Shown here: positions 1-5,099 of the stretch, in pieces
Numbering within the stretch: the first letter of the stretch is position 1
How the letters are laid out: each line of letters begins with the position of its first letter
Notes under the pieces: generated by a model
Seen by the model: only the letters and a program-made list of their open reading frames with translations
Database searches by the model: none
What the model was told of the DNA's origin: nothing
Position numbers and translations under genes: made by a program
Origin: Verrucomicrobiota bacterium
GTDB taxonomy: Bacteria; Verrucomicrobiota; Verrucomicrobiia; Opitutales; Opitutaceae
DNA length: 5,099 nt
Direction: 5' to 3'
Assembly: GCA_023430565.1 (NCBI GenBank)
Contig: JAEZAD010000288.1
Location: 1 to 5,099, forward strand

Positions 1-638
1 ATCATCACCTCCACGTCGCCACGCGCGATCGCCGCCGCCGCCTCGCCCACCGCGTGCCCGCTCGTCGCACACGCCGAAGCCACGCTCATGTTCGGCCCGC
101 GAAAATCCAGCAGCAGGCTCACCTGCCCCGCGAGCAGGTTGGGCGCGATCTGAATGATGAAAAACGGCGAAATCTTCCGATAACCGCCCGCCTTCCACGT
201 GTCGTGCATCGCCTCCATCTCTGGCAACCCGCCCAGCCCCACGCCCAAGTTCACCCCCATCCGATCCGAGTTCAGCTCCAACCGGTGCGCATCCAGCCCG
301 GAATCCGCATACGCCTCCACCGCCGCCGCCGCCCCCAAATGTGTGAAACGCCCAAATTTTTTCACGTCCTTCGGCGTCATCACCTGCGTCACCGTTTCAT
401 TCGCCGGCCCCCGCGGCTGCAAGGGCTTGGCCAGCGCCTTCGTCACATCGAACCCCTTCACTTCGCCCGCGATCTGCGCCGAGCAACCCGTCGCGTCGAA
501 GCGCGTGATCCGTCCGATCCCGCTCCGCCCCGCCACAAAGCTCGCCCAGGTCTCCGCCGCGGAATTCCCGCACGGAGTCACCGCCCCCAAACCCGTGATC
601 ACAACTCGGCGGCGCAAAAGAGAAGACGTAGTGTTCAT
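1..638 (-). CDS. fabF: Beta-ketoacyl-ACP synthase II (FabF), N-terminal 212 residues, 3' end outside window
   Basis: This enzyme condenses malonyl-ACP with a growing acyl-ACP in the cytoplasmic type II fatty acid synthesis cycle. The minus-strand reading from the ATG at 638-636 begins MNTTSSLLRRRVVITGLGAV, followed by TPCGN, the classic KAS N-terminus. Further on are KISPFF (about 155-160), RGPNMSVASACATSG with the nucleophile Cys190, and the GEAAAAIARGDVEVM stretch typical of FabF. The family is usually about 410 residues, so roughly half is present. The later catalytic His pair and Lys lie beyond the left edge. Compared with E. coli FabF as I remember it, there is an N-terminal extension of about 7 residues and an insertion of about 20 residues near 68-90. 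There is no Shine-Dalgarno site before the ATG, but the family match begins within a dozen residues, so the start is well supported. It is divergent from the HIT gene. Confidence 0.93.
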   Translation of the reverse strand, partial: MNTTSSLLRRRVVITGLGAVTPCGNSAAETWASFVAGRSGIGRITRFDATGCSAQIAGEVKGFDVTKALAKPLQPRGPANETVTQVMTPKDVKKFGRFTHLGAAAAVEAYADSGLDAHRLELNSDRMGVNLGVGLGGLPEMEAMHDTWKAGGYRKISPFFIIQIAPNLLAGQVSLLLDFRGPNMSVASACATSGHAVGEAAAAIARGDVEVM

Positions 639-820
639 GTTTGAAACGTGTCACTAAAAACGCCCGTCCCGCACCTGCGAAGACCAAAATGCGCCGGCCT
701 TCTCGCCACCGGGCCCCGGCCCCTTCGCCCCCCAAATCCGACGCTTCCGCCACCCAGTTGCCCCTCTCCACCCCGGCTTTGACTTCCCCCTCGAAACCGC
801 TTTCCGTCCCCCCTTCCGAA
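639..820. other. Divergent spacer between fabF and the HIT gene, no clear promoter
   Basis: This 182-base stretch should hold the promoters of both divergent genes. The only AT-richer part is about 636-660, close to the fabF start. I could not find a -35/-10 pair with good spacing on either strand, nor a strong hairpin. On the plus strand it is stop-free in the frame of the HIT gene from a TTG at 641, with an in-frame ATG at 689. It could therefore encode a Pro/Ser/Lys-rich N-terminal extension of up to 60 residues, but its composition looks like low-complexity linker rather than a domain. Confidence 0.5.
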
Positions 821-1357
821 ATGCAGCAACTCCACGCTTACTGGCGCATGGAATACATCGAGGCGCCGCGCTATCCGGCTCGGATGAAGCGCCCCTTCAG
901 CGAGTTGCCCGCCCTCGGCGACGACCGCGCCGCCTTCATCGTCCATCGCACCAAGCACGCGTATCTCATCCTCAATCGCTTCCCCTACAACCCCGGGCAC
1001 CTCCTCGCCGTCCCTTTTCGCGAGATCACCGAACTCGAACAGCTCACCCCTTCCGAATCGGCCGCCCTTATGGATGAAATCGTTTTCGCCAAACGCCTTC
1101 TCACCGCCGCCCTCCGCCCCGACGGCTTCAACGTCGGCTTCAATCTCGGCTCCGCCGCCGGCGGCAGCATCCCGCACCTCCACGCCCACATCGTCCCGCG
1201 TTGGAACGGCGACACGAATTTCATGCCCGTCATCGGCCAGACGCGCACCCTCCCTCAATCCCTCGAAGCCACCTGGGAACGCCTCGCCGCCGTCGTCCCC
1301 TCCCTTTCGAAATCCGCCCGGGCTCCCCGGAAATCGAAAACCCCCAAGCGAAAATAG
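821..1357 (+). CDS. HIT-family (histidine triad) nucleotide hydrolase/transferase
   Basis: HIT proteins hydrolyse or transfer nucleotidyl groups, for example on dinucleoside polyphosphates or AMP conjugates; the exact substrate here cannot be read. The triad HLHAHIV is at residues 119-125, with His121 the expected nucleophile, preceded by GSAAGGSIP. The upstream NRFPYNPGHLLAVP (about 53-66) is the usual HIT strand with the Asn and the PGH turn. The overall pattern resembles the Ap4A phosphorylase-like or FHIT-like branch. The ATG at 821 was chosen because MQQLHAYWRMEYI matches the usual family start (tryptophan-Arg-x-x-Tyr-Ile near residues 8-13) and gives 178 residues, a normal size. Longer starts at ATG 689 or TTG 641 would add a Pro-rich tail. 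No Shine-Dalgarno site is visible. The C-terminus is very basic (KSARAPRKSKTPKRK). phoH follows after 11 bases, suggesting co-transcription. Confidence 0.88.
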   Translation: MQQLHAYWRMEYIEAPRYPARMKRPFSELPALGDDRAAFIVHRTKHAYLILNRFPYNPGHLLAVPFREITELEQLTPSESAALMDEIVFAKRLLTAALRPDGFNVGFNLGSAAGGSIPHLHAHIVPRWNGDTNFMPVIGQTRTLPQSLEATWERLAAVVPSLSKSARAPRKSKTPKRK

Positions 1358-1368
1358 CCCGCGCTCCT

Positions 1369-2349
1369 TTGTCCTCCAAAACCCTCCACTTCCCGTCGCC
1401 CCGCCACCTCCACGCGCTCTACGCCGGACGCGACGAAAATCTCGCCCACGCCGAACGCGCCCTCGGCGTGAAACTCGTCTCCCGCGACGCCGCCCTCAAA
1501 ATCGAAGCGCCCGCCGAACCTCTCTCGCGCGCCGAAGCCCTCTTCACCCTCCTCAACGATGCCCGCGCCCAGGGCATGGCGATCCGCACGCCCGACTTCC
1601 ACCGCATCACCGATGCCTTCGCCCGCGGCGAGGGCGAACAGCTTCGCGACCTTTTCACCGGCCCCCTCGTCATCGCGACGAATCGCAAGACGATCGTCCC
1701 TAAAACCCTCGGCCAGAAGCTCTACCTTCAATCCATCCTCAAGCATCCCGTCGTCTTCGGCATCGGTCCCGCCGGCACCGGTAAAACCTACCTCGCCATG
1801 GCCGCCGCCGTCTCCGCCCTCCTTAAAAACGAGGTCGAACGCGTCGTCCTCACCCGCCCCGCTGTCGAAGCCGGCGAAGCCCTCGGCTTCCTTCCGGGCG
1901 ACCTCCGCGAAAAAATCCTCCCCTATCTTCGCCCGCTCTACGACGCCCTCCACGACATGCTCGATGCCGAGGATGTCACGAGACTTACGGAAAAAGGCAT
2001 CATCGAGATCGCCCCGCTCGCCTACATGCGCGGCCGCACCCTCTCCCGCGCGTTTATCGTCCTCGACGAAGCCCAAAACACCACGCCCGAGCAAATGATG
2101 ATGTTCCTCACCCGGCTCGGCGAAGATTCGCGCATGATCATCACCGGCGACGTCACGCAAATCGATCTCCCTCGCTCCAAGCAATCCGGCCTGCTCGAAG
2201 TCCGCCACGTCCTCCGCGACGTCAATGGCGTCGACTTCCACACCTTCAGCGGCTCCGATGTCGTCCGCCATCCGCTCGTCCAGCGGATCATCGAAGCCTA
2301 CGACAACTACCGGAACCCCACACCCGGCACCTCCGCCCCCTCTTCGTAG
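1369..2349 (+). CDS. phoH: PhoH-family P-loop ATPase
   Basis: PhoH proteins are cytoplasmic P-loop ATPases related to superfamily 1 helicase cores and linked to RNA metabolism; their exact role is poorly settled. With the TTG start at 1369 the protein has 326 residues, the usual length. An N-terminal segment of about 110 residues contains ERALGVKLVSRDAALKIEAP, typical of the family. The ATPase core has Walker A GPAGTGKT (133-140, Lys139), then LTRPAVEAGEALGFLPGDL, Walker B AFIVLDEAQN (228-237, Asp233-Glu234) and ITGDVTQIDLP (258-268). All are family signatures. No ATG precedes the conserved N-terminus downstream of the HIT stop. The TTG lies 11 bases after that stop and gives MSSKTLHF; the first in-frame ATG downstream, at 1576, would delete most of the N-terminal domain. 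The last residues (TPGTSAPSS) are unconserved, and the TAG stop lies inside a dispersed repeat. pgpH follows after 64 bases. Confidence 0.93.
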   Translation: MSSKTLHFPSPRHLHALYAGRDENLAHAERALGVKLVSRDAALKIEAPAEPLSRAEALFTLLNDARAQGMAIRTPDFHRITDAFARGEGEQLRDLFTGPLVIATNRKTIVPKTLGQKLYLQSILKHPVVFGIGPAGTGKTYLAMAAAVSALLKNEVERVVLTRPAVEAGEALGFLPGDLREKILPYLRPLYDALHDMLDAEDVTRLTEKGIIEIAPLAYMRGRTLSRAFIVLDEAQNTTPEQMMMFLTRLGEDSRMIITGDVTQIDLPRSKQSGLLEVRHVLRDVNGVDFHTFSGSDVVRHPLVQRIIEAYDNYRNPTPGTSAPSS

Positions 2350-2371
2350 CCGCGAGCGCCAGCGAGTGGAT
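2345..2371 (+). repeat. Dispersed 27-base repeat, copy 1, overlapping the phoH stop codon
   Basis: The form is cgtagc-NN-cgagcgccagcgag-N-ggat. It matches copy 2 at 4809-4835 at 24 of 27 positions in the same orientation, including an identical 14-base core. The phoH stop TAG (2347-2349) is part of the repeat. Two copies right at gene ends suggest a genome-wide intergenic element; that wider distribution is inferred. Confidence 0.7.
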
Positions 2372-2379
2372 TCCCCAAC

Positions 2380-2400
2380 TCTCAACCTTCAACTTTCAAC
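2380..2400 (+). repeat. Short tandem repeat, three heptamers YYTCAAC
   Basis: Three consecutive 7-base units tctcaac, cttcaac and tttcaac lie in the phoH-pgpH spacer, ending 13 bases before the pgpH ATG. They occupy the position where a ribosome binding site would be expected, yet they contain no Shine-Dalgarno-like sequence. They could be a small polymorphic tract or an unstructured leader; function is unknown. Confidence 0.6.
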
Positions 2401-2413
2401 TCCGCGCCCGCCC

Positions 2414-4807
2414 ATGTCCGTCCGCGACCAATTCAAGCTCCTCCTCGGTGGCCTGAGTTCGCGTCGCGCCCAGCGCCCGCCGTCACCGACGCATTCCGCC
2501 ATCCGTGACTTCCTCGACCGCAGCCGGCTCGTCTCGGTCGTCATCTTCGTCCTCACCGTCGCCGCGATCGTCTTCATCAGCTCGGCCGGCATTCACACCT
2601 CGCACCTGCCCGTCATGCCCGGCCAGGTCGCCACCGTCCGCGTCGTCGCCGCCGGCTCCTTCAGCTACGAGAGCCAGGAGCGCACCCGCGTCGCTCGCGA
2701 TCAGCTCCTCGATCGCATCCCGCCCGTCTACCGCCTCGAGGTCGAACCGCTCCGCCGCTTCGAAACCGCCGCCCGCGACCTCCTCGTCCAGCTCGACGCC
2801 TACGAAAAACGCTTCGCCGACGCGCCCCCCGCCCTCACCGACCGCCGCAACGCCCTCGCCGCCATCGCCGAATCCTTCAACGCCCACGGCCCCTACCGCG
2901 TCAGCGTCGACGACATCGCCGCCGTTCTCCAGGCCGGCGACACCAAAGCCCGCATCACCCTCTTCGACAACGGCCTCGCCGCCCTCCGCGATCTCTACGC
3001 CCAAGGCGTCCAGGACGGCTCCCTCAACACCACCGGCCCCAACAGCGTCACCGTATTTCAAATCGCCCGCGCCAACGGCGAAGTCACCCAGCGCTCCGTC
3101 CAATCGATGGAAGACGCCCTCACGTTCCTTCGCGTCAACCTCGCCGCCGAAGGCGTGCCCCGCTCCGCCGCCCTCGCCCTCTTCCGCATCTTCCGCCAGG
3201 GTCTCGTCGCCAACGTCGTCTTCGACCGCGAAGCCACCGCCCAGCGCGAAACCGTCGCCCTCCAGTCGGTCCGCCCCGTCACCGTCGGCGTCGTCCGCGG
3301 CCAGACCATCATCGAACCCGGCGAACGCGTCTCCCCCGAGCAACACGAGATGCTCATCGCCCATCGCAGATTCCTCGAGGCCAACACCGACCTCCAGCTC
3401 GACGAAAATCTCACGCTCTTCGGCCGCGTTCTCCTCGTGCTCGCGATGGTGCTCGCCTCGATCATCTACATCCGCCTCGAGGACCCCGAAACCCTCCTCA
3501 GCAACGTCCGCCTCTGCCTCCTCGCGCTCGTCGTCATCATCAATCTCGCCGTCGTCCGCGGCATCTACACGATCGGCGGCATCGACTTCTTCGTGAGCGA
3601 CGGCGCCTGGGGCTCCACGCTTCCCTACATCGCCCCCACCGCCTTCGCCCCGCTCATCGTCGCCATTCTCATCGATGCGGGCTCCGGCATCTTCATGGCG
3701 CTCCTGATCTCGATCTTCACCGGCGTCATCTACGGCAACCGCCTCGATCTCCTCGTCCTCACTTTCCTGTCTTCTCTCGTCGCCATTTTCTTCTGCCGCG
3801 ACGCCCGCCAGCGCGGCAAAGTCGTCCGCGCCGCCGGTGCCGGCGGCCTCACCGTCGCCGCCTTCGCCACCCTCATCGGCATCGCCGATCAAACCCCCTC
3901 CGAAATCATCCTCCGCCAGGTCGTCGCCGGTCTCGGCGCCGGCGTCGTCACCGGCATCGTGGTCGTCGGCCTCCTCCCCATCCTCGAATCCCTCTTCAAC
4001 CGCACCACCGACATCACGCTCCTCGAGCTCACCGACTACAATCACCCGCTCCTGCGCCGCATGCAGCTCGAGGCGCCCGGCACCTATCACCACTCGCTCG
4101 TCGTCGCCCAGCTCGCCGAAAACGCCGCCAACGCCATCGGCGCCAACCCGCTCACCGCCCGCGTCTGCTCCCTGTTTCACGACGTCGGCAAGACCGCCAA
4201 CGCCTCCTTCTTCGGCGAAAATCACCGCGACGGCCTCGATCCCCACGCCCACCTCGACCCCACCGCCTCCGCCCGTATCATCAAACAGCACGTGAGCGAC
4301 GGCGTCGAACTCGCCCTCAAATACAACCTCCCCCACGCCGTCATCGACGTCATCGAACAACACCACGGCACCACGCTCGTCCGCTACTTCTACAATCGCG
4401 CCCTCACGCAGTCCCGCACCCCGTTTCCAGCGGCCGGAGGACCAGGGTCCAAGGATCCGGCCACCGTCGCCAAGTCCTCCGATCCTGCTCCCGCGGTAAT
4501 TCCCGAAGCCCCCTTCCGCTACGATGGCCCGCGTCCGCAAACCAAGGAAAGCGCCATCATCTCGCTCGCCGACGGTGTCGAAGCCGCGTCGCGCTCGCTC
4601 CGGCAAACGACACCCGACCAGCTCAGCGAGTTGATCGACCGCGTCGTCGGCGACCGCATCGAAGACGGCCAGCTCGACGAAGCCCCGCTCACCTTCATCG
4701 AGATCACGCGCATCAAGAACAGCTTTCAGTTCACCCTGCTCAACATGCTCCACGGCCGCGTCGCCTACCCACCCGTGGAAACCTCCCCCGCCAAAGCCAA
4801 GGCCTAG
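2414..4807 (+). CDS. pgpH: Membrane HD-domain phosphohydrolase of the PgpH/YqfF family (probable cyclic di-AMP phosphodiesterase)
   Basis: PgpH homologues hydrolyse cyclic di-AMP to pApA with a cytoplasmic metal-dependent HD domain; the activity here is inferred from architecture. The ATG at 2414 gives 797 residues. TM1 spans about 39-59 and is followed by a large extracytoplasmic 7TMR-HDED-like domain (about 60-334). A multi-helix membrane block comes next (about 335-527), then the HD domain: H559-H560, H589-D590 in HDVGK, H604, H626, H650-H651 in EQHHGT, and D720 in SLADGVEAASRS. The expected metal ligands are all present. The usual FRYDGPRPQTKE segment precedes D720. A linker at 665-698 (Pro/Ala/Ser-rich) separates the two halves of the HD domain and is longer than in the family members I know. 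An earlier start at 2225 would only read through the end of phoH. No Shine-Dalgarno site is seen. PhoH next door supports the family call; ybeY, often next in such clusters, is absent. Confidence 0.9.
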   Translation: MSVRDQFKLLLGGLSSRRAQRPPSPTHSAIRDFLDRSRLVSVVIFVLTVAAIVFISSAGIHTSHLPVMPGQVATVRVVAAGSFSYESQERTRVARDQLLDRIPPVYRLEVEPLRRFETAARDLLVQLDAYEKRFADAPPALTDRRNALAAIAESFNAHGPYRVSVDDIAAVLQAGDTKARITLFDNGLAALRDLYAQGVQDGSLNTTGPNSVTVFQIARANGEVTQRSVQSMEDALTFLRVNLAAEGVPRSAALALFRIFRQGLVANVVFDREATAQRETVALQSVRPVTVGVVRGQTIIEPGERVSPEQHEMLIAHRRFLEANTDLQLDENLTLFGRVLLVLAMVLASIIYIRLEDPETLLSNVRLCLLALVVIINLAVVRGIYTIGGIDFFVSDGAWGSTLPYIAPTAFAPLIVAILIDAGSGIFMALLISIFTGVIYGNRLDLLVLTFLSSLVAIFFCRDARQRGKVVRAAGAGGLTVAAFATLIGIADQTPSEIILRQVVAGLGAGVVTGIVVVGLLPILESLFNRTTDITLLELTDYNHPLLRRMQLEAPGTYHHSLVVAQLAENAANAIGANPLTARVCSLFHDVGKTANASFFGENHRDGLDPHAHLDPTASARIIKQHVSDGVELALKYNLPHAVIDVIEQHHGTTLVRYFYNRALTQSRTPFPAAGGPGSKDPATVAKSSDPAPAVIPEAPFRYDGPRPQTKESAIISLADGVEAASRSLRQTTPDQLSELIDRVVGDRIEDGQLDEAPLTFIEITRIKNSFQFTLLNMLHGRVAYPPVETSPAKAKA
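4432..4462 (+). repeat. Imperfect inverted repeat inside the pgpH linker
   Basis: An outer stem GGCCGGA (4432-4438) pairs with TCCGGCC (4456-4462). An inner stem GGACC (4439-4443) pairs with GGTCC (4446-4450) around a 2-base loop. Five unpaired bases, aagga at 4451-4455, sit between the two right arms. In all, 12 base pairs lie within the coding sequence for the unconserved linker of the HD domain. The pairing is visible directly; any role is unknown. Confidence 0.5.
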
Positions 4808-4808
4808 C

Positions 4809-4835
4809 CGTAGCTACGAGCGCCAGCGAGCGGAT
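4809..4835 (+). repeat. Dispersed 27-base repeat, copy 2, just after pgpH
   Basis: This copy begins one base after the pgpH stop and matches copy 1 (2345-2371) at 24 of 27 positions, with the same 14-base core cgagcgccagcgag. It contains the perfect 8-base palindrome gtagctac (4810-4817). It fills much of the 61-base convergent spacer. There is no T-run and only a weak 4-base-pair hairpin (4837-4848), so I do not call an intrinsic terminator here. Confidence 0.7.
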
Positions 4836-4868
4836 CGTGCCCCCGCACCTCCTCGCCCCGGACCGTCT

Positions 4869-5099
4869 TCACCCCACAGAGAGCCGCGTCACCGCGCGCT
4901 TTACCAGCGCCTTCGCCAGCGGCACCTTGAAACCGTTGTGCTCCCGCGGCTCCGCCTTCGCCAGCAGCAGCTCCGCCGCCGCCGCCGCGTTTTCCGCCGT
5001 CGCCTCGCGTCCCTCCAAAAACGCATTCGCCTCCTCCGCCTGCCACGGCACCGGCGCCATGCACCCGAGCGCAATCTTCACCCCGCGCCAGCGCCCGCC
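4869..5099 (-). CDS. FAD-binding subunit of a molybdenum hydroxylase (xanthine dehydrogenase/aldehyde oxidoreductase type), C-terminal 76 residues only
   Basis: The medium subunit carries FAD and passes electrons from the molybdenum and iron-sulfur subunits. Only the end of its C-terminal domain (CO dehydrogenase flavoprotein C-terminal type) is present. It reads in from the right edge as GGRWRGVKIALGCMAPVPWQ. This matches the family pattern ALGGVAPxPW, with Cys-Met in place of the common Gly-Val. The closing NGFKVPLAKALVKRAVTRL matches the usual N-x-Y/F-K-V-x-L-x-x-x-L-V-x-R-A end, most like the PaoB/YagS group. The middle is Ala/Glu-rich helix. The start lies beyond the window, so the GTG at 5081 is internal, not a start. 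The TGA stop is at 4871-4869. The gene converges on pgpH and is functionally unrelated to it. The exact substrate of the enzyme cannot be told from this fragment. Confidence 0.82.
   Translation of the reverse strand, partial: GGRWRGVKIALGCMAPVPWQAEEANAFLEGREATAENAAAAAELLLAKAEPREHNGFKVPLAKALVKRAVTRLSVG

Noticed and set aside
54..657. Plus-strand open frames opposite fabF
   Set aside because: Arg/Pro/His-rich shadow translations with no domain; the minus strand encodes an unmistakable FabF with its catalytic Cys.
639..700. Promoter elements for fabF or the HIT gene (a TTGAAA at 641, a TTTAGT-like box on the minus strand)
   Set aside because: No partner box at acceptable spacing for either; the matches are what chance would give.
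1201..1368. An ATG at 1201 as the phoH start
   Set aside because: It would add 56 residues that are an out-of-frame reading of the HIT gene and do not look like PhoH; the TTG at 1369 gives the usual family length.
1255..2385. A 376-codon minus-strand frame opposite phoH
   Set aside because: Low-complexity acidic and Gly-rich translation, fully overlapping a gene with clear Walker A and B motifs.
2225..2413. An ATG at 2225 as the pgpH start
   Set aside because: The extra 63 residues are an out-of-frame reading of the phoH end plus the repeat region; TM1 follows the ATG at 2414 at a normal distance.
2483..4753. A 756-codon open frame on the minus strand opposite pgpH
   Set aside because: It is an artefact of the NNC codon bias of pgpH: its translation is Gly/Glu/Asp/Ala-rich with no recognisable domain, while the plus strand has full family motifs.
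4837..4848. Hairpin gtgc-cccc-gcac in the convergent spacer as a terminator
   Set aside because: The stem is only 4 base pairs and no T-run follows on either strand.

Overview
This is a GC-rich chromosomal window with a strong bias to C or G at third codon positions. It carries ordinary housekeeping genes and shows no sign of phage, transposon, CRISPR or RNA genes. A member of Verrucomicrobiota, possibly Opitutaceae, fits the gene set, the base composition, the lack of Shine-Dalgarno sites and the C-rich intergenic repeats. That placement is an inference, not a demonstration.

Layout: (1) 1-638, minus strand: the N-terminal half of a beta-ketoacyl-ACP synthase II (FabF), running off the left edge. 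(2) 639-820: a divergent spacer with no clear promoter. (3) 821-1357, plus: a HIT-family nucleotide hydrolase/transferase. (4) 1369-2349, plus: a PhoH-family P-loop ATPase, 11 bases after the HIT gene and probably starting at TTG. (5) 2350-2413: a spacer with part of a dispersed repeat and a short heptamer tandem repeat. (6) 2414-4807, plus: a large membrane HD-domain phosphohydrolase of the PgpH/YqfF (7TMR-HDED plus 7TM plus HD) family. (7) 4808-4868: a convergent spacer with a second copy of the repeat. (8) 4869-5099, minus: the C-terminal end of the FAD-binding subunit of a molybdenum hydroxylase (xanthine dehydrogenase/aldehyde oxidoreductase type), running off the right edge.

The three central plus-strand genes look like one transcription unit. 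PhoH next to PgpH is a conserved bacterial arrangement that in many genomes continues into ybeY and other RNA or ribosome maturation genes. Here it stops after pgpH, because a convergent gene ends 61 bases downstream. PgpH homologues degrade cyclic di-AMP, so the unit probably joins nucleotide second-messenger turnover (PgpH), nucleotide clean-up (HIT) and an RNA-related ATPase (PhoH).

I did not find a new biological system. The points most worth a second look are a 27-base repeat placed just at or after the ends of both phoH and pgpH, and a linker of about 34 residues inside the PgpH HD domain. That linker has unusual codons and an inverted repeat, as if it were a late insertion.
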